A stretch of DNA of 64,000 bases, taken from contig NZ_SCTC01000069.1 of assembly GCF_004299445.1 (NCBI RefSeq), forward strand, positions 120,473 to 184,472, written 5' to 3'. A model generated the notes under the pieces. It was not told the origin of the DNA and did not search any database. It was given only the letters and a program-made list of their open reading frames with translations. The position numbers and the translations under genes were made by a program. Origin of the DNA: Phenylobacterium sp. (GTDB lineage Bacteria > Pseudomonadota > Alphaproteobacteria > Caulobacterales > Caulobacteraceae). Of the stretch, positions 19,240-28,825 are shown in pieces. Numbering within the stretch: the first letter of the stretch is position 1; the number at the start of each line of letters is the position of its first letter.

Positions 19240-20943
19240 TTGAGCGAGTGGAAGGTCGGACAGATCAAGATCAAGTCGGGCTACACGCCCGCGCCGTCAT
19301 CGCCGGCGCCGGCGGCCCGCGACCCCAACGCCGATCGTCAGACGCTGCAGGCCATCCAGGCCGCCGCTCAGTCGGGCGACTTCGTCCGCGCCGCCGACAT
19401 GGCCGAGGCGGCGTTCAGGGGCGGACTCGAGCACCCGATGGTGCTGAACCTCACCGCGCTGAAGTTCGAGGAGGAGAATCGCTTCGAGGACGCGCTCGCG
19501 GTGCTGCAGCGGGCCATCCAGATCGCGCCGCAGGACCTTGGCGCCCGCAACGCCGCGGGCCTCGTGCTGACGCGCCTCGAGCGCTATCGCGAGGCGCTGG
19601 CGATGTTCGACAGCGTCGTCGAGATCATGCCCGAGTTCGCCGGCGCCCACTGCGCCCGGGGCGCCACCCTGGAGGCCCTGGGCCGCCTGAAGGAAGCCGA
19701 GGCGGCCCACCGCCGCGCCCTGGAGCTCGAGCCGGAAAACCTGGGCGCCATGCAGGGCTGCGCCAATCTGCTGAGCCGTCGAGGCGCCCATGCCGAGGCC
19801 CGGCCGCTGGCCGAGGCCGTGCTGCAGGCCGAACCGAACTTCCCGGACGCCGTGATGGTGCTGGCCGCCGCTGACGCCGCCGAGGGTCACGCGGGGCGCG
19901 CCCAGGCCCGCCTGGAGATGCTGGCGGGCGACGAGCGGCTGACGCCGCATCAGCGGGCCCTGGCCTATGGCCAACTGGGCGACGTGCTCGACAGCCAGGA
20001 CCTCGTGCCTGAGGCGTTGAAGGCCTACGAGGCCTGCAATACGGGCCTCGCCCAGGCCTACGCGCCGCTCTACGCCCGCGGCGACAACGCGCTGCAGTTC
20101 GCCCGGGCCATGCTGGCCGAGATGGACGCCATCCCCGCCGCGGCCTGGAACACCGCGCCCGGTCCGGCCCCGGCGGATGGCCCCAGGACCCATGTGTTTC
20201 TGCTGGGCTTCCCCTGCTCGGGCACGACGCTGCTGGAGCAGGTGCTGGCCAGCCACCCTGACGTCGAGGCCCTGGAGGAGCGCGAGACGCTGTCCGAGGC
20301 CCAGCGCGCCTTCCAGATGAAGCCGGATGACGTCGCGCGCCTCGCCCAGGCCTCCGAGGCCGAGCTTGCCCCGCTGCGCGACGCCTACTGGGCTCGCGTG
20401 CGGGCCGAGGGCGGGGACCCGACGGGCAAGGTGTTCGTCGACAAGCACCCGCTGCACACCTTCCGGCTGCCCCTGATCCAGAAGCTGTTCCCCGACGCGA
20501 AGATCCTGTTCGCCCGCCGCGATCCCCGCGATGTGGTGCTGTCGTGCTATCGCCGCCGTTTCGCCATGAGCAACTCGGCCTACCAGCTGCTGACGCTGTC
20601 CGGCGCGGCGGCCTACTACGACGCCGCCATGAGCCTGGCCGAGGCGCTGCAGCCGGCCATGGCCGCCAACACCCTCGTCGTGCGCCACGAGGCCCTGATC
20701 GAGGACTTCGACAAGGCTGTGGGCGAGGTCTGCGGCTTCCTGGGCCTCGCGTGGTCGGACTCCCTGCGCAACTTCGCCGAAAAGGCCCGTGATCGTGCGG
20801 TGGCCACGCCCAGCGGCGCGCAGCTGTCGCGCGGCCTTTCGGCCGAGGGCGTCGGCGCCTGGCGGCGCTATGGCGACCAGTTGGCGGCCACGGCGCCGGC
20901 CCTGGCGCCCTGGGTGAAGAAGTTCGGATACGCCGCCGAATGA
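19240..20943 (+). CDS. TPR-repeat sulfotransferase
   Basis: 567 residues from a TTG at 19240 behind a GAGGG. Residues about 35-290 are TPR-like repeats (ALKFEEENRFEDALAVLQRA, then GLVLTRLERYREALAMFDS). The C-terminal 250 residues form a sulfotransferase domain. The PAPS 5'-phosphosulfate loop is LLGFPCSGTTLLEQ (residues about 322-334) and the 3'-phosphate site is LFARRDPRDVVLSCYRRRF. This architecture resembles tyrosylprotein-sulfotransferase-like bacterial proteins, so a protein or peptide acceptor is possible. The stop overlaps the start of the aspartyl-protease gene. Confidence 0.9.
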   Translation: MSEWKVGQIKIKSGYTPAPSSPAPAARDPNADRQTLQAIQAAAQSGDFVRAADMAEAAFRGGLEHPMVLNLTALKFEEENRFEDALAVLQRAIQIAPQDLGARNAAGLVLTRLERYREALAMFDSVVEIMPEFAGAHCARGATLEALGRLKEAEAAHRRALELEPENLGAMQGCANLLSRRGAHAEARPLAEAVLQAEPNFPDAVMVLAAADAAEGHAGRAQARLEMLAGDERLTPHQRALAYGQLGDVLDSQDLVPEALKAYEACNTGLAQAYAPLYARGDNALQFARAMLAEMDAIPAAAWNTAPGPAPADGPRTHVFLLGFPCSGTTLLEQVLASHPDVEALEERETLSEAQRAFQMKPDDVARLAQASEAELAPLRDAYWARVRAEGGDPTGKVFVDKHPLHTFRLPLIQKLFPDAKILFARRDPRDVVLSCYRRRFAMSNSAYQLLTLSGAAAYYDAAMSLAEALQPAMAANTLVVRHEALIEDFDKAVGEVCGFLGLAWSDSLRNFAEKARDRAVATPSGAQLSRGLSAEGVGAWRRYGDQLAATAPALAPWVKKFGYAAE

Positions 20944-21947
20944 CGCTGACGCGCCGCCACGCCGCGCAGGCGTTGCTTCTGGGCGGCCTGGCCACCGCCT
21001 GCGCGACGCCGCCGCGGCGCGAGCCGGTGATCTCGATCAACCTCGCCGACGCCCAGACGCCGCCCGATCCCGACACGACCCACCTGGAGACCGCCTTCGA
21101 CGAGGCCAGGCGGATGACGGTGCCGGTGAAGCTAGGCGCCCGCGGTCCATTCCAGTTCGTGGTCGATACCGGCGCCAACCGCACGGTCATCGGCGTCGAG
21201 ACGGCCGCGCTCTGCAGCCTGGCCGCCGACGGGACCACGCCGGTCCACGGGATCGTGGGAACCCAACCGGCGCCGCTGGTGAAGGTGCCGCGGCTGCGCG
21301 TGGGCCAGGTGCAGTCGTCCAACCTGAGCCTGCCGGTGCTGCCCAAGGCGAGCCTGGGCGCAGACGGCCTGTTGGGCATCGACGTGCTGAAGGGCCGGCG
21401 GATGCGGCTCTCTTTCGTCCGCAACACCTTCGAGATCGGCCCCTCCGGGTCGGGGGCGTCGGTCAACATGCTGGGCGGTGGGGGCGGCACACGCATTCCC
21501 AGGCGCACGGACGGCATCGTCGTGCCGGCTCAGTACCGCTCGGGGCAGTTGGTGATCTTCGATGCCGATGTCGACGGCATCCCGGTGCGCGCGTTCCTGG
21601 ACTCGGGCGCGCAGATCACCTGCGGCAACGAGGCCCTGCGGGACGCCCTGATCCGCCAGCGTCCCGGCTACGACAAGCGCATGCGCGACACTCAGCTGAT
21701 CAGCGCTACCGGCCAGACCTCGCCGGCCCGGCTGGCTGCGCTCCCGCGGCTGCGGCTGGGCGGGATGGGGCTGAACAACATCCGCGCCGCCTTCGCGCCG
21801 CTGCACATCTTCAACCTGTGGGATCTGAACGATCGGCCGTCCATGCTGGTGGGCGTGGACGTGCTCCGGAACTTCGACGAGGTGATCCTGGACTTCGGCC
21901 GCCGCGAGGTGACCTTCATCCACCAGCGGCGCCAGGCGCCGGCGTAG
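20940..21947 (+). CDS. Retropepsin-like aspartyl protease, probable lipoprotein
   Basis: 335 residues starting inside the previous stop (ATGA). The N-terminus has a twin-arginine-like TRRHAAQALLLGG and a lipobox-like LATAC with C21. Two aspartyl-protease half-domains are visible: FVVDTGANRTV with D76 and FLDSGAQITC with D221. Each is followed by a hydrophobic G-containing strand (DGLLGIDVL and SMLVGVDVL). Having both halves in one chain is pepsin-like. It probably acts in the periplasm at a membrane. Coupling to a sulfotransferase is unusual. Confidence 0.82.
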   Translation: MTLTRRHAAQALLLGGLATACATPPRREPVISINLADAQTPPDPDTTHLETAFDEARRMTVPVKLGARGPFQFVVDTGANRTVIGVETAALCSLAADGTTPVHGIVGTQPAPLVKVPRLRVGQVQSSNLSLPVLPKASLGADGLLGIDVLKGRRMRLSFVRNTFEIGPSGSGASVNMLGGGGGTRIPRRTDGIVVPAQYRSGQLVIFDADVDGIPVRAFLDSGAQITCGNEALRDALIRQRPGYDKRMRDTQLISATGQTSPARLAALPRLRLGGMGLNNIRAAFAPLHIFNLWDLNDRPSMLVGVDVLRNFDEVILDFGRREVTFIHQRRQAPA

Positions 21948-21950
21948 GGC

Positions 21951-23726
21951 TTAGCGGATCGGCATGGGCGCCAGCACCGTCGCCTTGCCCTCGCTGCGCA
22001 TGCGCGCCTCGGCCAGCTGATCCAGCATCTGCTGTGCGCGCGGATCGCCGAACACCCAGGCGGCGGCGGCCAGCGTTCGGGCCGAGCTGGCCTGGACGCC
22101 CAGGGCCCGCTGCAGGCTCTCGAACGTCCCGGCCGCCGGGGTCATGCGGCGCAGGGGGATATCGCCCTCCAGCTTCGCCAGCTGCTTGGCCTTCTCCACT
22201 GCCTGATAGAAGCCGCCGACCTCGTCCACGAGGCCCAGCCCCTTGGCCTGGGCGCCGGTCCAGACGCGGCCCCTGGCGATCTCGGCCACCCGCTCGGGCG
22301 GCAGCTTGCGGCCGGTCGCCACGCGATTGAGGAAGTTGGCGTAGATGCGGTCCATCCAGCCGCCGAAGGCCGCGCGCTGGCTCTCCGAGAACGGCTGGCC
22401 CAGGCCGAACGCGCCGGCATAGTCGCCGCCGACGCCCGTGCCGCGCACGTCCACCCCCAGCTTGGCCAGCGCCGGTCCCACGGCGAACTTGCCGCCGTAG
22501 ACCCCGATGGAGCCGGTCAGCGTCGTGGGTTGGGCCACGATCGCCGAGGCCTCGGACGAGATCCAGTAACCGCCCGAGGCGGCATAGGTGCTCATCGAGA
22601 TCACCACCGGCTTGCCCTTGGACTTGGCGAACCGCACGGCGTCCAGGATCTGCTCCGAGGCGGTGTCCGAGCCGCCGGGCGAGTTCACCCGCAGCACGAT
22701 GGCCTTCACGGAGTCGGCCTTGGCCGCGCGCAGGATCGCGTTGGACAGCTCGTCGGAATAGATGGTCGAGCCGCCGGTGAACGGATTGCCGCCGTGATCC
22801 TCGCCCGTGACGATGGGGCCCTCGGCCTCGATGACCGCGATCGTGTCGCCGGTGCGCGGTTGGTCGCGGCGCGGGTCGACATAGTCGTCGAAGTCGACGG
22901 TCTTGGCGTCCTTGCCGGCCTTGTCGAGCAGGGCCTGCTCGACCTCTCGCACCTGGCCCACCCGGTCGATCAGCCTCAGCCGCAGGGCGTCCTCGGCGAC
23001 GTACGGGCCCGCCTCCAGCGCCTTGCGAAGGCCCGCGGCGTCGGCCTTCCGGTCGGCAGCCGCCGTGGCCAGATTGGACTGGTAGACCGAGCCCATCCAC
23101 GACAGCGTCGCTTCCTTGTGGGGGGCGGTGTAGTCGCTGAAGAGGTAGCCGTTGACGGCGTTCTTGAACTCGCGCCGCTGCTCGTACTGCGGGACGACGC
23201 CGTACTTGTCGAAGAAGCGCTTGAAGAACAGATCCTCGGTGGCGACGCCGGTCACCTGCAGCGAGGCGCCGGGCTGCATCCAGAACTGGTCGGCGGCCGA
23301 GCCCAGCATATAGGTCGCGGTCACGAACCCGGCCGGATAGATGCCCTGGCTGTGGGCGTAGATCGGCTTGCCGGCGGCGCGGAAGTGCTTGAAGGCCTGC
23401 CGGAGCTCATCGGCCATGCCCGGCTCGACCCCGCCCTCGGGCAGCCGCACCAGCACGCCCTTGATCCGATCGTCGTCCTCGGCCCGGCGCAGGGTCTCGA
23501 TGATCGACATCACCGAAGCGGAATTGCGCGCCAGGCCCCACAGCGGATTGTTCGGCGACTGGTCCGACAGCGGCGCGCGCAGGTCGAGCTCCAGCACGGT
23601 GTGGGACGGCATCGGCGTGGGCGCCGTCGCCGACAGCGCCATTCCGATCAGCAGCATCGGCACGCCGACCATGAAGATGACCAGCCCCGCAAAGACCCCG
23701 GCCGCGGTGATGAGGAACTGCTTCAT
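21951..23726 (-). CDS. sppA: Signal peptide peptidase SppA, 67-kDa type
   Basis: 591 residues, matching the long, internally duplicated form. An N-terminal membrane anchor (residues 5-32) precedes two ClpP-like halves. The catalytic lysine is in [12 protein letters not shown] (about K188) and the serine in [13 protein letters not shown] (about S384), spaced as in the Escherichia coli enzyme. [17 protein letters not shown] supplies the oxyanion region. It digests cleaved signal peptides in the inner membrane. It is convergent with the aspartyl protease and has its own promoter region at 23727-23900. Confidence 0.95.
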   Translation of the reverse strand: MKQFLITAAGVFAGLVIFMVGVPMLLIGMALSATAPTPMPSHTVLELDLRAPLSDQSPNNPLWGLARNSASVMSIIETLRRAEDDDRIKGVLVRLPEGGVEPGMADELRQAFKHFRAAGKPIYAHSQGIYPAGFVTATYMLGSAADQFWMQPGASLQVTGVATEDLFFKRFFDKYGVVPQYEQRREFKNAVNGYLFSDYTAPHKEATLSWMGSVYQSNLATAAADRKADAAGLRKALEAGPYVAEDALRLRLIDRVGQVREVEQALLDKAGKDAKTVDFDDYVDPRRDQPRTGDTIAVIEAEGPIVTGEDHGGNPFTGGSTIYSDELSNAILRAAKADSVKAIVLRVNSPGGSDTASEQILDAVRFAKSKGKPVVISMSTYAASGGYWISSEASAIVAQPTTLTGSIGVYGGKFAVGPALAKLGVDVRGTGVGGDYAGAFGLGQPFSESQRAAFGGWMDRIYANFLNRVATGRKLPPERVAEIARGRVWTGAQAKGLGLVDEVGGFYQAVEKAKQLAKLEGDIPLRRMTPAAGTFESLQRALGVQASSARTLAAAAWVFGDPRAQQMLDQLAEARMRSEGKATVLAPMPIR

Positions 23727-23900
23727 GGTCTCCAGGGGTCGTGTGCGCCGCGCCGTCCGCGCGCTGTCGCATACATATGTGTCGGCGGCAAAGTCCGCGC
23801 ACGGGGGCGGACGAAAAAGGTCGCAGGCGCCCGCCGCTCGCCCACGCGATCAGCGGCGATTAGGCCGCGGCAGGGATCTGGAACTCTCGGGAAAGGAAGA

Positions 23901-23977
23901 TGGTCGGAGTGGCAGGATTTGAACCTGCGACCCCTGCGTCCCGAACGCAGTGCTCTACCAGACTGAGCCACACTCCG
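23901..23977 (-). tRNA. tRNA-Pro (anticodon CGG)
   Basis: Read on the minus strand, the acceptor CGGAGTG pairs with CACTCCG. The D arm is GCTC...GAGC. The anticodon arm is CTGCG-TTCGGGA-CGCAG, giving anticodon CGG. The T arm is GCAGG-TTCAAAT-CCTGC. Discriminator A and an encoded CCA end at 23901. The 77-nt length is normal. The 174 bp between this tRNA and sppA show no gene. Confidence 0.97.
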
Positions 23978-24120
23978 ACTTGGAGGCGCGCTTATAGAGG
24001 AGGGTCCGCCGGGCTGCAAGCCGGCCATTTGCGGCGATTTATCAGAGGCGTTGCATCGCCCCGCGCGCTGCGCTATTTCCCCCGCTCCCGAGGGCACGGC
24101 CCCTCGGTAGCCGTTCCTGC

Positions 24121-24194
24121 TGGGGAATGGTGTAATGGTAACACTGCGGTTTTTGGTACCGTCATTCTAGGTTCGAGTCCTAGTTCCCCAGCCA
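24121..24194 (+). tRNA. tRNA-Gln (anticodon TTG)
   Basis: Acceptor TGGGGAA pairs with TTCCCCA. The D stem is GTGT/ACAC, the anticodon arm is GCGGT-TTTTGGT-ACCGT with TTG at the anticodon, and the T arm is CTAGG-TTCGAGT-CCTAG. Discriminator G and an encoded CCA end at 24194. It is transcribed away from tRNA-Pro. The 285 bp after it contain no gene. Confidence 0.97.
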
Positions 24195-24349
24195 CGGAAT
24201 TCCGCCCTGTTCGGGGCGGCGCCCCGCGGGGCGCGACGGGATTGCAGGACCACAACCCCCTGTTGCTGCGACAGCCTGTCACCCGGGAATCTACTTAAGC
24301 AATCGTCCCGAATTTCCCTGACCCGAATCAGTGTGGTTCTTGGGTGGCG

Positions 24350-24357
24350 TTAACCAT
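24350..24357 (+). promoter_or_regulatory. CtrA-type half-site upstream of the receiver/CtrA-paralogue pair
   Basis: TTAACCAT lies 123 bp before the GTG of the receiver gene. It is identical to words upstream of the PAS gene (40397) and the TPR gene (55002). In Caulobacter, CtrA binds TTAA-N7-TTAA and TTAACCAT-like half-sites. Binding here is inferred, and the second half of the box is missing. Confidence 0.4.
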
Positions 24358-24479
24358 AGTGAACGCCGGCTGAAGACGGCCTTCGGATGACTTCGGGACC
24401 TGGCGCTGGGGGCGCCGGGACGGCCTGAGATCGTCGACGGCCCCGCCTTGCCGGTGTTCTCCGAGAGAGTGGGGCGCGC

Positions 24480-24881
24480 GTGGGCGGCAAGGTGCTTATC
24501 ATCGACGACGATCCGGCCCTGCTGCGGCTGATGTCGATGGCGTTCCAGCAGGCGGGGTTCAACACCGTCTCCGCCGACAACGGCCGCAGCGGCATCCGCA
24601 TGGCCGGCGCCCACCGCCCGGACCTGGTGGTCACCGATATCGTCATGCCCGACATCGAAGGCATCGGCGCCATTCGCGTCATCAAGCAGTCCGCCCGCCC
24701 GCCGAAGGTGATCGCGATTTCGGGGGCTGGACGGGCCCGCGGCGCCGACTACCTGGGCTGGGCGCGGCATCTCGGCGCGGACGCCGTCCTCGCCAAGCCG
24801 TTCCGGATGTCCGAGCTCATGAAGATCTCGAAGTCCGTCATCACCAACGAAAACCAAGACGCCTTGGACCTGGGAGCCTGA
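24480..24881 (+). CDS. Stand-alone CheY-like receiver protein
   Basis: 133 residues from a GTG at 24480. It is a single receiver domain: acidic pocket LIIDDDPALL near the start, phospho-acceptor aspartate in VVTDIVMPDIEG, a serine in AISGAG, and the lysine in LAKPFRMSELM. No output domain is present, so it should signal by protein contact, for example in a phosphorelay. The CtrA-like gene begins 3 bp after its stop, so the two are very probably co-transcribed. Confidence 0.85.
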   Translation: MGGKVLIIDDDPALLRLMSMAFQQAGFNTVSADNGRSGIRMAGAHRPDLVVTDIVMPDIEGIGAIRVIKQSARPPKVIAISGAGRARGADYLGWARHLGADAVLAKPFRMSELMKISKSVITNENQDALDLGA

Positions 24882-24884
24882 CCG

Positions 24885-25580
<696 letters not shown>

Positions 25581-25608
25581 TCCACCCTGCTGTTTCCACC
25601 TTTCCGAA

Positions 25609-25634
25609 CGGCCGCGCGGGCTTCCGCGCGGCCG
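25609..25634 (+). terminator. Hairpin after the CtrA-like gene, possible terminator
   Basis: CGGCCGCGCGG at 25609-25619, loop GCTT, and a perfect complement at 25624-25634. Only TCTCC follows, so the U tract is poor and the terminator role is tentative. Confidence 0.5.
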
Positions 25635-25762
25635 TCTCCGTGCGCGGGCTGGAACGGACAATTCGTCACTATGTAGAAGTCCTTAGGTGTTCGTCTCAGG
25701 GTGAACGCCACCCCCCGCGTGTGGTTCTCTCTGGACCACAATCTGGTCACGGTTGGGACGTG

Positions 25763-26578
25763 ATGGCGATCAGGGCGAAATCGGCGGGAGAGCGTGCGGG
25801 CGAGGGTCAGCGCCAGGCTGCGCGTCGCAGGTCCCGCGCCCAGGTTCCGCTCCGCACGGCAGGCTCGGCCGAGGTCGAGCGCCGGCTTGACGCGGTGCAT
25901 CGCCAGACGAGCGTCCTGGCACACGACTTCAACAACCTGCTGAACGTGATCATCGCCGCCAACGAGGCCCTGGCCGGGCGCCTGGATCCAGGCAGCGACG
26001 CCTTCGAGCTGGCCCAGGTGGGCCTTGACGCAGCCGAGAAGGGCGCCGAGCTTCTGGAGCGCATCCGGTCGCTGAGCGCGCCCATGGCGGCCGAGCCCGA
26101 CCTGGTGGATGGCGCCGAGGCGCTGGTGGCCGTGACCCGTATGGCCAACGTCTCCACACCCGAGAACGTGACGGTGGTGGCCATGGCCATGCCCGCGCCG
26201 CTGGCCTGTCGCGCCGATCGGTCGGGGCTGGAATCGGCGCTGCTGAACCTCTGTATCAACGCGGGCCACGCCATGCCCGGCGGCGGCGCGATCCAGGTGT
26301 CAGCGACGGTGGCGCGCCTGGGCGCGAACGCCGCCGCCGAGTTGGGTCTGGAGCGGGGAGCCTACGCCGCCTTCGCCGTGAAGGACCCAGGCGTGGGCAT
26401 GTCGCCGCAGACTCTGGCCCAGGCGACCCAGCCCTACTTCACGACGCGAAAGGAAAAGGGCGGCAGCGGCCTGGGACTGGCCGGCGCCAAGGCGTTCGCA
26501 GAGGCCGCGGGCGGCGCGCTGCGGCTCGTCTCCGCCGAAGGCCGCGGCACGACCGCGACGATCTATCTGCCGATCTAG
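25763..26578 (+). CDS. Soluble histidine kinase lacking a sensor domain
   Basis: 271 residues from the ATG at 25763; the longer upstream frame is not protein-like. The H-box is VLAHDFNNLLNVI with H54, the HDFNN form seen in hybrid PAS kinases. The ATP-binding domain has an N-box (LLNLCINAGHAM), a G1 with the sequence DPGVGMS and a G2 with GGSGLGLAGAK. There is no membrane or PAS region before the H-box, so it must receive signals through partners. It lies next to the CtrA-like regulator and tail-to-tail with fixJ, sharing a four-base stop overlap. Confidence 0.85.
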   Translation: MAIRAKSAGERAGEGQRQAARRRSRAQVPLRTAGSAEVERRLDAVHRQTSVLAHDFNNLLNVIIAANEALAGRLDPGSDAFELAQVGLDAAEKGAELLERIRSLSAPMAAEPDLVDGAEALVAVTRMANVSTPENVTVVAMAMPAPLACRADRSGLESALLNLCINAGHAMPGGGAIQVSATVARLGANAAAELGLERGAYAAFAVKDPGVGMSPQTLAQATQPYFTTRKEKGGSGLGLAGAKAFAEAAGGALRLVSAEGRGTTATIYLPI

Positions 26579-27198
26579 GCCGCCCCCGCCGAGATGGTCG
26601 AGCGGATGAGGTCCGACAGGCTCTCGGCCCGCATCTTCGACATGACGTTGGCGCGGTAGATTTCGACCGTCCGCGGGCTGATCGCCAAGGTGGAGGCGAT
26701 CACCTTGTTCGACGCTCCGCCGACGATCAGGTCCAGGACCTGGCGCTCACGGCCGGTCAGGCTCTCGAGGCGGCGCATCACGCGCGTGCGCGCGGCGTTG
26801 GCGTCAACCGCGGCGTCGTTCTCCTCTATGCAGCCGCGAACGGCGCGCAGCAGCTGCTCGGCCTCATAGGGCTTCTCGATGAAGTCGGTCGCCCCGGCCT
26901 TCATGGCGTCGACCGCGCGGCTGACGTCAGCATGGCCTGTAATGACAATCACCGGTAGCAGACAGCCCACGGCCTTGAGCTCGCGGATCAGCTCGATGCC
27001 ATCCATGCTGGGCATGCGCAGATCGGTCACGACGCAGCCGCGCAGGACGGTGTCGAACTGAGCGAGGAAGTCGTGCGCCGAGGCGTATCCTCGGGTGTTC
27101 AGCCCATCCGACTTGAGCAGCATGACGAGCGAATCCCGCGCCGCGTCGTCGTCATCGACGACGAACACTGTTCGTTCGACCGCTGTCGCCACCATCAT
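26575..27198 (-). CDS. fixJ: FixJ-family response regulator
   Basis: About 207 residues from the ATG pair at 27198/27195. The receiver has VFVVDDDDAARDSL, phospho-acceptor about D59 in VVTDLRMPSMDG, and K in DFIEKPYEAEQL. A LuxR-type HTH follows (LTGRERQVLDLIVGGASNK, then ISPRTVEIYRANVMSKM). The start overlaps the fixL 3' end by 47 bases, so the pair is co-transcribed and probably coupled. In rhizobia and Caulobacter FixJ activates microaerobic genes through fixK; no fixK lies in this window. Confidence 0.88.
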   Translation of the reverse strand: MMVATAVERTVFVVDDDDAARDSLVMLLKSDGLNTRGYASAHDFLAQFDTVLRGCVVTDLRMPSMDGIELIRELKAVGCLLPVIVITGHADVSRAVDAMKAGATDFIEKPYEAEQLLRAVRGCIEENDAAVDANAARTRVMRRLESLTGRERQVLDLIVGGASNKVIASTLAISPRTVEIYRANVMSKMRAESLSDLIRSTISAGAA

Positions 27199-28663
27199 CA
27201 CCCGCTCGCGCCAAAACAAAACTGAAGGCGGCGCCACCCAGGCGGCTGGGTTCGACCCAGATCCGTCCCTTGTGATTTTGGACTATAGCACTTGATATAG
27301 AGAGGCCTAGCCCCATGCCCTCGGGCTTTGTGCTGGCCAGGGGCTGAAAAAGCCTGTCTGTGACCGACGCGTCCACCCCGGGACCACTGTCCTCGACAAT
27401 CGTCGCAAGTTGATCTTCGCCGACAAGTCGCGTGGATATGTTGATCTGGCGGTTCGGGTACTTGGTCACCGCTTCAATGGCGTTGCGGGCAAGGTTAACC
27501 ACAAGCTGTTGAATCTGGATACGATCGGCGATCACGGTGTCGGGGCCCTTGAACAGGTCGTAGACAACACGTGCATTTGCCTCGCGGGCCATCAGCGAGA
27601 TGATGAAGTCGACCTCGCCGATGATCGCCGACAGGCTCTCGGGCTTCTGCAGGGTTCCACCCCGCGTCGCTAGGTCGCGCATCGTACGGATGATTTCGCC
27701 GGCCCGCACCGCCTGGTCGCCCGCGCGCGCGACCGCATCGATCAGGTCGTCGTCGTCCAGCTCCATCCGAGCGATCAGGTTGCGGGCGGCGCGCAGGTAG
27801 TTGGCGACGGCGGACAACGGTTGGTTGAGCTCATGCGCGAGCACCGAGGCCATCTCGCCCATAGAGTTCGCCGCCCACACCTGGGTCAGCTGGGCGCGGA
27901 GTTCCTCCGACCGGCGCTCGGCCTCCTGAGCCGAGGTCAGGTCTCGGACCACCATGGTCAGCAGTCGCCGGCCCGCTACGACCACCTCGCCGACCCGCAG
28001 CTCCATGGGGAACGCCGCGCCGTCCTTGCGCAGGCCGGTGACCTGGCGATAGCTGCCGCTGACGTCCTCTGCCGTGGGCCCCGACAGCGCGACGTCCTCG
28101 CCCGGCGGCATCATGCGGCTGAACTTGGCGCCTACCACCTCGGCGGATGTCCAGCCGAACAGGCGCTCGGCGGCGTGGTTGAAACTCTGGATCGCGCCGT
28201 CGTCGTCGATCAGAACGAGGGCGTCGGCGACGATGCTGAGGCTGGCCTGCAGCAGCTCTTCCCGCTCGGCCTGGTCGGCGAGCAGTTCCGCGGCGGCGTT
28301 GCGTTCGCTGACCTGCCGGCGAAGGCCCCAGGCGGTGAGGCCCCCCAGCAGCAGGAACGCGGCCGTCGGGATCCCATCCTCAACGGCGCTGAAGCCGTCC
28401 AGGCCGTTCAGCGTGATCCCGCCCGCCGCCATGGCGAGCGTCGCGGTCAACGCCGCAGCCGGCCCGGCTGCGAGGCCGCAGACCAGCATCGCCGGCGCAC
28501 AGAGCAGATAGACCGAGTGGCCGAGGATCGGGCGCAGAATGAACACCGCCGTCAGCAAGGCGGCGGACACGCCGATCGCCAGGAGCTGACCTCGAAGCAC
28601 GCCGAGGCCAAAACCCAGATTCGCCACGCCGGTTGTGCGATTTCCCGTCCACAACCCAGGCAT
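27152..28663 (-). CDS. fixL: FixL-like sensor histidine kinase
   Basis: About 503 residues from the ATG at 28663. It has several hydrophobic helices at the N-terminus (about residues 20-115), one PAS domain (about 140-245), an H-box VLAHELNQPLSAV with about H277, and an ATPase domain with GMGLGLSIS. The order is that of rhizobial FixL. However, the PAS segment where FixL carries its heme histidine (after MMPPGED) has no histidine, so oxygen sensing through heme is doubtful. The candidate start has only a weak ribosome site (GGGAAT). Confidence 0.8.
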   Translation of the reverse strand: MPGLWTGNRTTGVANLGFGLGVLRGQLLAIGVSAALLTAVFILRPILGHSVYLLCAPAMLVCGLAAGPAAALTATLAMAAGGITLNGLDGFSAVEDGIPTAAFLLLGGLTAWGLRRQVSERNAAAELLADQAEREELLQASLSIVADALVLIDDDGAIQSFNHAAERLFGWTSAEVVGAKFSRMMPPGEDVALSGPTAEDVSGSYRQVTGLRKDGAAFPMELRVGEVVVAGRRLLTMVVRDLTSAQEAERRSEELRAQLTQVWAANSMGEMASVLAHELNQPLSAVANYLRAARNLIARMELDDDDLIDAVARAGDQAVRAGEIIRTMRDLATRGGTLQKPESLSAIIGEVDFIISLMAREANARVVYDLFKGPDTVIADRIQIQQLVVNLARNAIEAVTKYPNRQINISTRLVGEDQLATIVEDSGPGVDASVTDRLFQPLASTKPEGMGLGLSISSAIVQNHKGRIWVEPSRLGGAAFSFVLARAGDDGGDSGRTNSVRRR

Positions 28664-28825
28664 GTATTCTACATTCCCACCGGCCCCGAACCGGCGGCGA
28701 AGTTGTGCAGAACTTCTCCAACGCAAGCAATTACGTACAAACCCATAAGGGTGGCCGCCCCAGGGGAACTCACCTCTCGGGCGAAAGTCTGAACCCTCTT
28801 TCAACTGTCGGGGCGAAACCTTGGC

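Noticed and set aside
23901..24194. tRNA attachment site for an integrated element
   Set aside because: No integrase, no repeat of the tRNA 3' end nearby, and the flanking genes are ordinary chromosomal ones.
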